A stretch of 64,000 nucleotides of DNA from Agromyces mediolanus (GCF_014648575.1 NZ_BMRJ01000001.1:294623-358622); one strand, 5' to 3'. Counted from the stretch's first letter, positions 1 to 7,702 are shown. Translations and numbers: made by a program. The notes: generated by a model from the sequence alone, not told the origin.

Positions 1-482
1 TCGCGGGCTTCGCTACCCGTTTCATCGGCGAGAAGCGCAAGGGGCGCGACTGGTACGAGGAGAGGTTCCTCCCGAGGATCGGACCGTGGGCGCTCTACGG
101 GCTGCTGTTCACGATCGTGCTGCTGTTCGCACTGCAGGGCAACGCGGTGCTGGCGAAGCCTCTCGACGTGGCGCGCATCGCGCTGCCGCTGCTGGTCTAC
201 TTCGGCCTGATGTGGTTCGCGGGGCTGCTGCTCGGCAAGGGCCTCGGTCTCGGCTACGCACGGTCGACGACGCTGGCGTTCACCGCAGCGGGCAACAACT
301 TCGAGCTCGCCATCGCGGTCGCGATCGGCACCTTCGGCGCGGCATCCGGCCAGGCCTTGGCCGGGGTCGTCGGCCCGCTCATCGAAGTGCCCGTGCTCGT
401 GGGCCTGGTCTACGTCTCGCTCTGGGCCGCGAAGGCCTGGTTCCACACCGACCCCTACGCCACCGAATCGAGGACGTCATGA
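1..482 (+). CDS. arsB: ACR3-type arsenite efflux permease, C-terminal part
   Basis: Partial gene cut by the left edge of the window; the readable frame begins at base 3 and gives 159 residues. It is an integral membrane protein with hydrophobic segments around LYGLLFTIVLLFAL, the run starting IALPLLVYFGLMWF, and a C-terminal helix. The phrase TTLAFTAAGNNFELAIAVAIGTFG matches the conserved SFTAASNNFELAIA block of the ACR3 (BART superfamily) arsenite/proton antiporters. The family extrudes As(III) from the cytoplasm. The stop codon overlaps the start of the next gene as ATGA, so the two are translationally coupled, which fits an ars operon. The substrate assignment rests on family and context. 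The missing N-terminal half prevents checking the ion-path cysteine. Confidence 0.88.
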   Translation, partial: AGFATRFIGEKRKGRDWYEERFLPRIGPWALYGLLFTIVLLFALQGNAVLAKPLDVARIALPLLVYFGLMWFAGLLLGKGLGLGYARSTTLAFTAAGNNFELAIAVAIGTFGAASGQALAGVVGPLIEVPVLVGLVYVSLWAAKAWFHTDPYATESRTS

Positions 483-1483
483 CCGACACGACCGTCATCT
501 CCGACGCCGACGCGTGCGCGCCGTCCACGGCGCACGCGATCGGCACCGAGGCCGCCACGACCGTGGCCGGGGCACTGAAAGCGCTCGCTGACCCGCTGCG
601 GCTGCGGATGCTCTCGGCGATCGCGACCGACCCGCGCGGCGAGTCCTGCGTGTGCGATCTTGCCGAGCTCGCCGAGGTGTCGCAACCGACGGTCTCGCAC
701 CACTTGAAGGTGCTGAAGGAGACCGGGATGCTGCTCTCAGAGCGCCGTGGCACCTGGGTCTGGTACCGGATCGCGCCGGGCAAGCAGCGCGCCGTCGCGT
801 CCCTCCTCGACGCGTTCGCTCCCGCCGCAGCCGTCACCGACGAACCCGAAGACACCGCAGCACGGGCCGCGGCCCTGCAGCAGATGGACGCCCGCGTGAC
901 CCGGCTCGCCGAAGAGCTCGCGGACGAGCTGACCGGGCTGCACCGTGATGTCGTGATTGCGATCGTGCGCGAGTCCTACGCGGGCCTGGTGCGTTCGGCG
1001 AAGCTGACGGCGCACATGATCCCGCTCACCGAGCGGTTCGCCCGGCAGCGTCTGGCCGATCTGACGCGGGACCGCTCGGCCGGGGTGCCGCAGGTGCTGT
1101 TCGTGTGCGTGCAGAACGCGGGCCGCTCCCAGCTCGCCGCCGCGATCGTCAACCGGCTCGCCGAAGGCCGTGTGATCGCCCGCTCCGCAGGCTCCACCCC
1201 CGCGTCGGACGTGCACCCGCACGTGCGCTCCCTGCTCACCGAGATCGAGGGCGCACAGGAGGCTGAGACGGCGTTCCCGAAGCCCCTCACCGACGACGCC
1301 GTGCGCGCGGCCGACGTGGTGGTCACGATGGGCTGCGGCGACGTCTGCCCGATCATCCCCGGCGTCCGCTACGAGGACTGGGCCGTGGGCGACCCGGCTC
1401 TCGCTTCCCCGGACGGGGTCGACGCGATCCGCCACGATATCGAGGGCCGCGTCCGCGAGCTCCTCGCCACGCTCACCGACTGA
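479..1483 (+). CDS. ArsR-type repressor fused to low-MW phosphatase-type arsenate reductase
   Basis: A 334-residue two-part protein. Residues about 25-110 are an ArsR/SmtB winged helix with the As(III)-binding CVCDL motif ahead of the recognition helix SQPTVSHHLKVL. Residues about 125-195 form a helical linker like the three-helix region of actinobacterial ArsC proteins. Residues about 200-330 are an LMW-phosphatase fold with the CX5R loop CVQNAGRS and the MGCGDVCP block typical of thiol/mycothiol-dependent arsenate reductases. The start at 479 is chosen because it overlaps the ACR3 stop as ATGA. An upstream in-frame extension would lie entirely inside the ACR3 gene. By inference the protein both senses arsenite and reduces arsenate. 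A Gln replaces the usual His after CV in the P-loop. Confidence 0.88.
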   Translation: MTDTTVISDADACAPSTAHAIGTEAATTVAGALKALADPLRLRMLSAIATDPRGESCVCDLAELAEVSQPTVSHHLKVLKETGMLLSERRGTWVWYRIAPGKQRAVASLLDAFAPAAAVTDEPEDTAARAAALQQMDARVTRLAEELADELTGLHRDVVIAIVRESYAGLVRSAKLTAHMIPLTERFARQRLADLTRDRSAGVPQVLFVCVQNAGRSQLAAAIVNRLAEGRVIARSAGSTPASDVHPHVRSLLTEIEGAQEAETAFPKPLTDDAVRAADVVVTMGCGDVCPIIPGVRYEDWAVGDPALASPDGVDAIRHDIEGRVRELLATLTD

Positions 1484-1499
1484 ACGAAAGCGAACAACA

Positions 1500-1904
1500 A
1501 TGACTGACCAGAAGCCTTCCGTCCTCTTCGTCTGCGTCCACAACGCCGGGCGCTCCCAGATGGCCGCCGGCTGGCTCCGCGAGCTCGCAGGCGACCGCGT
1601 CGAGGTCCGCTCCGCCGGGTCCATACCCGCCGACCAGATCAACTCCGTCGCCGTCGAGGCGATGCGCGAAGTCGGCGTCGACATCACCGCCGAACAGCCG
1701 AAAGTGCTCACCACCGAAGCGGTGCAGGACTCCGACGTGGTGATCACCATGGGCTGCGGCGACGCGTGCCCGTTCTTCCCCGGCAAGCGCTACGAGGACT
1801 GGAAGCTCGACGACCCGGCCGGACAGGGCATCGATGCCGTGCGCCCGATCCGGGACGAGATCAAAGGTCGCGTCGAAACGCTGCTGGCGGAACTGCTCGT
1901 CTGA
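1500..1904 (+). CDS. arsC: arsenate reductase, LMW-phosphatase family
   Basis: A 134-residue cytoplasmic enzyme that reduces arsenate to arsenite for export by the ACR3 pump two genes upstream. The catalytic CX5R loop is CVHNAGRSQ near residue 12. MGCGDACPFFPGKRYEDW is the conserved block carrying further redox cysteine(s), followed by a DDP motif. The length is normal for single-domain actinobacterial ArsC. It starts 16 bases after the ArsR-ArsC fusion, so it belongs to the same operon and gives the unit two reductase domains. Whether mycothiol/mycoredoxin or thioredoxin recycles it cannot be told from the sequence. Confidence 0.93.
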   Translation: MTDQKPSVLFVCVHNAGRSQMAAGWLRELAGDRVEVRSAGSIPADQINSVAVEAMREVGVDITAEQPKVLTTEAVQDSDVVITMGCGDACPFFPGKRYEDWKLDDPAGQGIDAVRPIRDEIKGRVETLLAELLV

Positions 1905-1930
1905 GGGACTGCGAGGGACTGCGAGCACGG

Positions 1931-1960
1931 GAGGGGCAGCGGCCAATGGCCCTGCCTCTC
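1931..1960. terminator. hairpin between convergent ars and metal operons
   Basis: GAGGGGCAG (1931-1939) pairs with CTGCCTCTC (1952-1960) with one G-U pair, and GGCC/GGCC forms an inner stem. It lies about 27 bases after arsC and before the end of the opposing operon, as expected for a bidirectional terminator. The rest of the gap up to 2050 shows only a tandem GAGGGACTGC doublet. Confidence 0.5.
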
Positions 1961-2050
1961 CGCTGTGTTTCCGGGTTTCCTGGTCCCTGCGGCGAACACC
2001 GATGTGCCGTGAGGCGTGCGCCATCGATCGCGCTACAGCCCGTTCTTGCT

Positions 2051-2359
2051 CTACCGGGACGCGCCTCGCAGCGCTGCTTCGATCTGCTCCTGCGTAGGCG
2101 CTCCGGCGAACCCGTTCCTCGTCGCATAGACGCGGCACGCGAGCGAGCGGACCGGTGCTGTCGGGAACAGGTCGACGCCGTCGACGAGGATCGTGGGCGA
2201 GCCTCCGAACCGGGTGCTTACCGCCTCGGCCTCGGTCCGGATCGTGACCAGCTCGACAGGCACGGCCCTGAATCCAAGAGCGTCCAGTGCTGCGCGCGCG
2301 TTGGCTTCGGCCACGTCCGTGTTCGGGCAACCGACAATGTGCAGCAGCTCGACCTTCAT
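2051..2359 (-). CDS. small thioredoxin-like thiol protein
   Basis: A 102-residue protein beginning MKVELLHIVGCPN, the pattern of small thioredoxin-fold proteins found with mercury, cadmium and arsenic genes. A single Cys-Pro sits where thioredoxins have CxxC. The later SPTILVDGVD resembles the cis-Pro strand of the thioredoxin fold. Its start overlaps the lspA stop as ATGA, so it is the last gene of the cmtR operon. A role in thiol or metal handling is inferred from context only. Such proteins are sometimes annotated as alkylmercury-lyase-like, but nothing here proves that. Confidence 0.65.
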   Translation of the reverse strand: MKVELLHIVGCPNTDVAEANARAALDALGFRAVPVELVTIRTEAEAVSTRFGGSPTILVDGVDLFPTAPVRSLACRVYATRNGFAGAPTQEQIEAALRGASR

Positions 2360-2910
2360 GCGGCATCCTCGAATCGCGCGTCGTTCGACGCCCGGTCCGG
2401 GCCTGGCGGGAGAAGGTTCAGGCAGACCAGGCCGACACCGGCGACGACGAAGACATCGGCGACGTTCCCGACGAACAGGTCGCCGTAGGCGAGGAAGTCC
2501 GTGACCTGCCCCTGTCCGAAGGAGGGCGGGTTCAGGAGCCGGTCGACGAGGTTGCCGACCGCGCCGCCGAGGACCAGGCCCAACGCGGCACCCCACCGCG
2601 CGCCACGCAGCCGCACAGCGAACACAACTACCGCGATGGCGGCGAGGAGGCCGACGAGGGTGAAGATCCAGGTGGACCCGGAGCCGAGCGAGAACGCGGC
2701 TCCGGGGTTGTAGACCAGGGACAGGCCGAACAGGTCGCCGACCAGCGGAACCCGCTCGCCAGAAGTCAACTGCGCCACAGCGAGGGCCTTCGACCCCTGA
2801 TCGAGGGCCACGGCGAGCACGGCGACCGCGAGGGCGACGCCGAGTGCCCTCCGACCTTTCGGGGAGGGCGGGCTCGTCCCCTCGGCGACGACGGTGCCCT
2901 GCGCGGTCAC
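2356..2910 (-). CDS. lspA: prolipoprotein signal peptidase II
   Basis: A 184-residue membrane aspartyl protease that cleaves lipoprotein signal peptides before the lipid-modified cysteine. Family signatures are all present: DQGSK after the first helix, NPGAAFS, the first catalytic Asp in GNLVDRL, and the second in GNVADVFVV. Four transmembrane helices are visible. The GTG start overlaps the ATPase stop as GTGA. A copy embedded in a metal-resistance operon is probably a second, accessory LspA rather than the housekeeping one, whose usual genome neighbours (ileS, rluD-type genes) are absent. The C-terminal tail after LLPPGP is unconserved and charged. Confidence 0.92.
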   Translation of the reverse strand: MTAQGTVVAEGTSPPSPKGRRALGVALAVAVLAVALDQGSKALAVAQLTSGERVPLVGDLFGLSLVYNPGAAFSLGSGSTWIFTLVGLLAAIAVVVFAVRLRGARWGAALGLVLGGAVGNLVDRLLNPPSFGQGQVTDFLAYGDLFVGNVADVFVVAGVGLVCLNLLPPGPDRASNDARFEDAA

Positions 2911-4817
2911 GCGATCGACTTCCTGGTGCGCGCGGCGCGGAGACCGTTGAGGATGACGACGACCTCGGCGATCTCGTGCACCAGCACCACCGCGGCCAGC
3001 CCCAGCACGCCGAACAGTGCCAGCGGGAGCAGGGCGGTGATGATCAGCAGGGACAGGGTGATGTTCTGGTTGATGATGTGCCGTCCGCGGCGGGCGTGGT
3101 CGAACGCCCGCGGGAGGAGCCGCAGGTCGTGGCCGGTGAAGGCGACGTCGGCGGACTCGATCGCGGCGTCGGAGCCGGTCGCGCCCATCGCGATTCCGAT
3201 GTCCGCGGCTGCCAGGGCGGGGGCGTCGTTGATGCCGTCGCCGATCATCGCGACCGAGCTGTGCCTGCCCAGCTCGCTGATCGCGGCGGCCTTGTCCTCC
3301 GGGCGCAGCTCGGCGCGCACGTCCTCGATCCCGGCCTGCGCGGCCAGCGCGCGGGCGGTGCGGGCGTTGTCGCCGGTGAGCATGGTCATCCCGACGCCCT
3401 GGGCGGCGAGGGTGCGGACGACCTCTGGGACCTCGGGGCGCAGCTCGTCGCGGACCCCGATCGCGGCGACCGGGACCCCGTCGCGGTGCACGATGACGAC
3501 GGTCATGCCCTGCTCCTCCAGGCCGGCGACCTGGTCCTTGAGCGGGCCGGCGTCGAGCCAGCGCGGGCTGCCGACCGTGATCCGCGCGCCGTCGAGGGTG
3601 CCTTCGATGCCGTGCCCGGCCTGCTCGGTGACGTCCAGGGCGGCGGGGGCTCCGGCGGCGGCGGCGGTGATCGCGGCGGCCAGCGGGTGGGTGCTGTGCT
3701 GCTCCAGCGCCGCCGCCCAGGCGAGGGCCTGCGCCTCGGTCACCCCGTCGGCGGTGAGAACGGCGGTAACGGCGGGCTCGTTGCGGGTGAGGGTGCCGGT
3801 CTTGTCGACGGCGACGTGGCGGATCACGCCGAAGCGCTCGAACACGGCACCGGACTTGATGATCACGCCGAACCTGCTCGCCGAGCCGATCGCGGCGACG
3901 ACGGTCAGCGGGACGGAGATCGCCAGCGCGCACGGCGACGCCGCGACGAGGACCACGAGGGCGCGGGTGACCCACAGCTCCGGGTCGCCGAACAGCGACC
4001 CGATGACCGCCACCAGGACGGCGAGGATCAGCACGCCGGGCACGAGCGGGCGGGCGATGCGGTCCGCGAGGCGGGCGCGGTCCCCCTTCTCCGCCTGCGC
4101 CTGCTCGACCAGCTCCACGATCGTGGTCAGCGAGTTGTCGGTGCCCGCCGCGGTCGTCTCGACCTCCAGCGCACCGGCGGTGTTGATCGCCCCGGCCGAC
4201 ACCGCATCGCCGGGCTCGACCTCGACCGGGATCGACTCCCCGGTGATCGCCGACGTATCCAGGCTGGAGCGCCCCGTACGGACGATCCCGTCGGTCGCGA
4301 TCCGCTCGCCCGGCCGCACCAGCATGACCTGGCCCACGGCGAGATCCTTGGCCGCGACCTCGACCGAGGCCCCGTCCTGGCGGATCGTCGCGGTCTCCGG
4401 GACGAGCTTGAGCAGCGCCCGCAGCCCGCCACGGGCCCGGTCCATCGCCTTGTCCTCCAGGGCCTCGGCGATCGAGTAGAGGAACGCCAGCGCGGCGGCC
4501 TCCTCGACGTAGCCGAGGATGACCGCGCCGACCGCGCTGATCGTCATCAGCAGGCCGATGCCGAGCTTGCCCTTGAACAGCTTGCGGAGCGCGCCCGGGG
4601 TGAACGTCGACGCGCCCAGCAGCAGGCCGATCCAGAACGCCACCAGCGCCGGGACCTCCGCCCCTGTCCATTCCAGGACCAGGCCCGTGCCGAAGGCGAC
4701 GCCGGAGAGCACCGGGACCATGATCCCGCGGTCACGCCACCACGGACGCTCCCGCTCCTCCTCGGCATCCTCGCCGACCCGGGTCTCCGGCTCGTCGCAG
4801 CCGCACGCCGCGCTCAC
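2907..4817 (-). CDS. P1B-type heavy-metal ATPase, probable P1B-4 (CoaT/CtpD-like)
   Basis: A 636-residue metal-exporting P-type ATPase. It shows TGES in the actuator domain, an SPC metal motif in the ion-path helix (VAASPCALAIS), phosphorylated Asp338 in DKTGTLT, the THPLA nucleotide motif, and GDGINDAP. There is no N-terminal CxxC metal-binding domain, and the final helix carries HEIAEVVVILNGLR. SPC plus a last-helix HE motif points to subgroup P1B-4 (Co2+, also Fe2+/Ni2+/Zn2+/Cd2+) rather than CPC-type ZntA. The GTG start overlaps the regulator stop as GTGA. The neighbouring CmtR-type sensor suggests Cd(II)/Pb(II) as physiological inducer, so the transported ion is uncertain. The N-terminus has a Cys-containing start (SAACGCDE) that may bind metal. 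Confidence 0.9.
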   Translation of the reverse strand: MSAACGCDEPETRVGEDAEEERERPWWRDRGIMVPVLSGVAFGTGLVLEWTGAEVPALVAFWIGLLLGASTFTPGALRKLFKGKLGIGLLMTISAVGAVILGYVEEAAALAFLYSIAEALEDKAMDRARGGLRALLKLVPETATIRQDGASVEVAAKDLAVGQVMLVRPGERIATDGIVRTGRSSLDTSAITGESIPVEVEPGDAVSAGAINTAGALEVETTAAGTDNSLTTIVELVEQAQAEKGDRARLADRIARPLVPGVLILAVLVAVIGSLFGDPELWVTRALVVLVAASPCALAISVPLTVVAAIGSASRFGVIIKSGAVFERFGVIRHVAVDKTGTLTRNEPAVTAVLTADGVTEAQALAWAAALEQHSTHPLAAAITAAAAGAPAALDVTEQAGHGIEGTLDGARITVGSPRWLDAGPLKDQVAGLEEQGMTVVIVHRDGVPVAAIGVRDELRPEVPEVVRTLAAQGVGMTMLTGDNARTARALAAQAGIEDVRAELRPEDKAAAISELGRHSSVAMIGDGINDAPALAAADIGIAMGATGSDAAIESADVAFTGHDLRLLPRAFDHARRGRHIINQNITLSLLIITALLPLALFGVLGLAAVVLVHEIAEVVVILNGLRAARTRKSIA

Positions 4818-5173
4818 GCGCCCGCTCCCGTCCCGCAGCAGCCCGGCACCGTGCACTCGGCGTCCACGCACGGCGCGTGCTCGTCCACGGCCAGCGTCAC
4901 GTCCACCAGCGCCGTGAGCGCCGCCGCGAGGTGCGGGTCGGCGATCTCGTAGCGCGTCTGCCGCCCCTCGGGCTCGGCGACCACGATCCCGCAGTCACGA
5001 AGACAGGTCAGATGGTTCGACACGTTCGAGCGCGTCAGCTCCAGCTCGCGCGAGAGCACGGCCGGGTAGCTCGGGCCAACGAGCAAGGTCATCAGGATCC
5101 GGGAGCGCGTCGGGTCCGCCATGGCCCGGCCGAGCCGGTTCATGACGTCGAGGCGAGAAGCAATGGTCAGCAT
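4814..5173 (-). CDS. cmtR: CmtR-like Cd(II)/Pb(II)-sensing ArsR-family repressor
   Basis: A 119-residue winged-helix repressor. The recognition segment LTRSNVSNHLTCLRDCG carries Cys57 and Cys61, and Cys102 follows in HAPC. These are exactly the three positions that bind Cd(II)/Pb(II) in Mycobacterium tuberculosis CmtR. The Cys-rich tail (AECTVPGCCG) is extra. It heads the operon cmtR, metal ATPase, lspA, thioredoxin-like gene, all coupled by four-base overlaps. By family behaviour it represses its own operon and is released by metal. The start at 5173 was chosen by alignment to CmtR; a longer upstream frame has no family support. Confidence 0.9.
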   Translation of the reverse strand: MLTIASRLDVMNRLGRAMADPTRSRILMTLLVGPSYPAVLSRELELTRSNVSNHLTCLRDCGIVVAEPEGRQTRYEIADPHLAAALTALVDVTLAVDEHAPCVDAECTVPGCCGTGAGA

Positions 5174-5222
5174 GCACTGAACTATACAGCCAGCACTGAC
5201 CTGAAACCAATGGGTAGTGAAC
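5174..5222 (-). promoter_or_regulatory. probable cmtR operon promoter
   Basis: Reading the - strand, TATAGT (5186-5181) is a good -10 box, with a TTGGTT-like -35 about 18 bases upstream. This is the only non-coding stretch upstream of cmtR and would also have to carry the CmtR operator. No convincing palindrome was identified. Confidence 0.5.
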
Positions 5223-6554
5223 CTACGATGCCGAACCCACGCCGAGTTGGATGAGCTGCGGGGCCGGCGCGCAGCACGATCCCGCGCTGGCGGACTCGTC
5301 CGGCGCATCGAAGAGCCCCGAGCCGCCGCACACGCCCGTGTCGGGCAGAACGAGATCCACCCGTTCCGCGGCCTCGCGGTCCCCGGCGATCGCGGCGACG
5401 ACGCTGCGCACCTGCTCGAACCCGGTCAGGGCGAGGAACGTCGGCGCACGGCCGTAGGACTTCGCTCCCACGATGTAGAACCCCGGCTCGGGCTGCTCGA
5501 GGTCGGCCGCGCCGGTGGCCCGGACGGAGCCGCAGGAGTGCACGTTCGGGTCGACCTCCGCAGCGATCTTCGACGGGGCCTGCAGGCGCATGTCGAGGTC
5601 GAGACGGATCTCGGAGAGGAAGGACAGGTCGGGACGGAAGCCGGTGGCGACGAAGACCCGAGCGGCAGGCGCGAGCCGGCGGCCGTCCTCTGCCACCAGC
5701 ACCGCCTCGCCGGCGGCGAGGGCGACCTGCTCGGTGCGGAACCCGGTCACGAGATCGACGAGGCCGTCTTCGACGGCCCTCTTCGCCCGCTGGCCCAGAG
5801 CGCCGCGTTCGGGCAGCTCGTCGGAGCTGCCGCCGCCGAAGGTGTTGCCGACAGCGCCGCGACGGAGTACCCAGGTGATCCGCGTCCCGGGCTCGCGCTT
5901 GGCCACGCGGGAGAGCGTGCCGATCGTCGTCGCGGCGGAGTGACCGTTGCCGACGACCACGACGTGCTGACCGGCGAGAGCAGTCGCGTCCTCGATCGCG
6001 GGCATGCGGTGCTCCAGGAGGCCTGCGTCTGTCGCTGCGCTCTCGCCGAGGGCAGGGAGCCCGTCAGCTCCGGCGGGGCTCGGTGTGCGCCAGGTGCCCG
6101 AGGCGTCGATCACGGCGCTCGCTTCGATCCGCTCCTCGGTGCCGTCCGCGCGCTCGACGTGGACGACGAAGGGCTGCTCGGCACGGCCGGCGTCGACGGA
6201 GAGATCCCGGCCCTTGCGGCCGACGCCGACGACCCGGGCCCCGTAGCGCACGCGGTCGCCGAGGGCCTCTGCGAGGGGTGCGAGGTACTGCTCGATCCAC
6301 TGCGCGCCGGTCGGGTAGCCCTGCGTCGGGGCCGACCATCCAGTCGGCTCCAGTAGGCGTCGCGACGCAGGGTCGGTGAGCTCCGTCCACGGCGAGAACA
6401 GGCGCACGTGGCCCCATTCGGCCACGGCCGAGGCAGCGGCGTCGCCGGATTCAAGGACGATCGGGTCGAGCCCCCGCTCGATCAGATGGGCTGCGGCGGC
6501 CAGTCCCTGCGGACCAGCACCGATGACGACGACAGGGTTCACTGCGACCTCCAT
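5223..6554 (-). CDS. FAD/NAD(P)-dependent oxidoreductase of ars clusters (ArsO-like)
   Basis: A 443-residue two-dinucleotide-fold flavoprotein. The N-terminal FAD motif is GAGPQGLAAAAHLIERG and the second nucleotide fold is VVVGNGHSAATTIG. A late ATGFRPDLSF block is typical of flavin monooxygenase-like enzymes. Proteins of this type often sit beside arsR genes (ArsO), but their reaction is not settled. The C-terminus ends in SAGSCCAP, a vicinal dithiol sequence also found at the N-terminus of the divergent ArsR. That suggests As(III) binding or a shared sensing role. The start at 6554 leaves an 81-bp divergent promoter. Other readings include a thioredoxin-reductase-like or FMO-like enzyme. 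Confidence 0.75.
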   Translation of the reverse strand: MEVAVNPVVVIGAGPQGLAAAAHLIERGLDPIVLESGDAAASAVAEWGHVRLFSPWTELTDPASRRLLEPTGWSAPTQGYPTGAQWIEQYLAPLAEALGDRVRYGARVVGVGRKGRDLSVDAGRAEQPFVVHVERADGTEERIEASAVIDASGTWRTPSPAGADGLPALGESAATDAGLLEHRMPAIEDATALAGQHVVVVGNGHSAATTIGTLSRVAKREPGTRITWVLRRGAVGNTFGGGSSDELPERGALGQRAKRAVEDGLVDLVTGFRTEQVALAAGEAVLVAEDGRRLAPAARVFVATGFRPDLSFLSEIRLDLDMRLQAPSKIAAEVDPNVHSCGSVRATGAADLEQPEPGFYIVGAKSYGRAPTFLALTGFEQVRSVVAAIAGDREAAERVDLVLPDTGVCGGSGLFDAPDESASAGSCCAPAPQLIQLGVGSAS

Positions 6555-6635
6555 ACATTGACATTCTTCGATGCGAGACAAATCGATCCTGACGCTCATA
6601 TCGACAGATGTCAATACGTCGGGCAGAATGGAGCC
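6555..6635. promoter_or_regulatory. divergent ars promoter with ArsR-type operator
   Basis: The 81-bp gap between the flavoprotein and arsR contains an imperfect inverted repeat ATCGACA-GA-TGTCAAT at 6600-6615, about 20 bp before the arsR start. A second matching half-site ATTGACA lies at 6557-6563, against the flavoprotein start. TTGACAT-type repeats are the usual operator of ArsR proteins. One repressor probably controls both directions. Confidence 0.65.
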
Positions 6636-6977
6636 ATGAACGCACTGCCCGTCACCATTGACACCAGCGCAGGCTCCTGCTGCGCCCCCGGCCAGGCGAT
6701 GGACGACGGCACGGCTCACGACCTCGCGAAGGTCTTCAAAGCGCTCGGCGACCCGACGCGGGTGAAGCTGCTCTCCATGATCGTCAGCAGCAGTGCCGGC
6801 GAGATGTGCGTCTGCGACCTCACCGACCCAGTGGGCCTGTCGCAGCCGACGGTCTCCCACCACATGAAGCTGCTCGTCGAGGCGGGCCTGGTCACCCGCG
6901 AGCAGCGCGGGAAGTGGGCGTACTACCAGCCGACCACCGGCACGCTTGCCGACGCGGCGAAGGCGCTGTTGGGCTGA
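6636..6977 (+). CDS. arsR: ArsR-family arsenic-responsive repressor
   Basis: A 113-residue winged-helix repressor. The CVCDL As(III) motif (residues about 59-63) precedes the recognition helix LSQPTVSHHMKLL. An N-terminal SAGSCCAP dithiol, not part of the classical ArsR fold, offers extra metalloid ligands and is echoed in the divergent flavoprotein. Homology to the winged helix starts only near residue 27, so about 25 residues are an N-terminal extension. The gene is transcribed away from the flavoprotein across a shared operator. This would be the second arsenic sensor of the window besides the ArsR-ArsC fusion. Confidence 0.9.
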   Translation: MNALPVTIDTSAGSCCAPGQAMDDGTAHDLAKVFKALGDPTRVKLLSMIVSSSAGEMCVCDLTDPVGLSQPTVSHHMKLLVEAGLVTREQRGKWAYYQPTTGTLADAAKALLG

Positions 6978-7172
6978 GCTTCGTTGTCAGTCGGACACCG
7001 AGCGGATCTTGGGTAGTCGGACCAGTCCCCGCCGGTGAGGCGCGAGCGCGCGGCGGCCGACGCCGCCGTGATGCCGAGCCGGCCGCCGGCGGTGCGCTGT
7101 CAATTGTTCTGGGACGCCTTTGAGGTGAAAGGTTGGGGCATTCTCGAAAGCACGGCTGCCATTCTTGGGTGC

Positions 7173-7514
7173 ATGCTGCCATTTGGTATCGGACCTCACA
7201 GCTGCCCGACCCGGGTCGTGCTCGACCATGTCATGAGCCGCTGGGGCGTGCTCGTGCTGCTGGCGCTCAGCGAGGGCACGCTGCGCTGGGGCGAGCTGCG
7301 CCGCGAGGTCGACGGCATCAGCGAGAAGATGCTCGCCTCGACGCTGCGCACGCTCGAGGCTGACGGCATCGTGGTGCGCACCTCCTACCCCGAGGTGCCG
7401 CCGCGCGTGGAGTACTCGCTGAGCCCGCTCGGCGAGGAGCTCATGCAGCGCATGCTGCCCCTCGTCGGCTGGGTCGCCGAGCACGCCGAGGGCATCGTCG
7501 AGCAGCAGGCCTGA
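7173..7514 (+). CDS. HxlR-family transcriptional regulator
   Basis: A 113-residue MarR-like winged-helix protein of the HxlR family. It shows a conserved Cys-Pro near the N-terminus (HSCPTR), VMSRWGVLVLLAL, LRREVDGISEKMLASTLRTLE as the DNA-binding helices, and RVEYSLSPLGEEL as the wing. HxlR proteins sense electrophiles or oxidants through the N-terminal cysteine and usually repress an adjacent divergent gene. No such divergent gene is present, so the target is unknown. The start at 7173 is chosen because the family begins a few residues before the Cys. The 6978-7172 gap otherwise holds only its putative promoter. Confidence 0.82.
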   Translation: MLPFGIGPHSCPTRVVLDHVMSRWGVLVLLALSEGTLRWGELRREVDGISEKMLASTLRTLEADGIVVRTSYPEVPPRVEYSLSPLGEELMQRMLPLVGWVAEHAEGIVEQQA

Positions 7515-7702
7515 CCCGCCGCCTCCCCGCCCCCGCCATCCCTCCCCGCCTCCCCGCCCCACCCCTCGGCATGACGTCACTATTTGCGGGTGCCGAGGCC
7601 TGCACACCCGCAAATATCGCCGTCATGCCGGAGTTGGAGGGCGGGTGGGCGGATGGCACAGGCGGAGGGTGGCGCGCGGTGCTCCGTGTGGCCCGCGGGC
7701 GC
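7515..7702. repeat. C-rich tract and large interrupted palindrome
   Basis: 7515-7566 is a pyrimidine-rich run with repeated CCTCCCCGCC. It is followed by a 64-bp interrupted palindrome at 7567-7630. The outer arms are CGGCATGACG/CGTCATGCCG and the inner arms ATTTGCGGGTG/CACCCGCAAAT, with a 12-nt loop and a 5-nt mismatched bulge between outer and inner stems. A related element lies at 35531-35582. It could serve as a terminator between the convergent HxlR and TetR genes, but the two-copy family suggests a dispersed repeat. Nothing else is seen up to 7702. Confidence 0.7.

Noticed and set aside
86..478. N-terminal extension of the ArsR-ArsC reading frame back to base 86
   Set aside because: It lies wholly inside the ACR3 gene in another frame, has arginine-rich shadow composition, and the ATG at 479 overlaps the ACR3 stop in the standard coupled manner.
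2287..4952. Very long + strand reading frames opposite the metal ATPase
   Set aside because: They are antisense shadows of high-GC coding sequence with low-complexity Arg/Asp/Gly composition and no family motifs.
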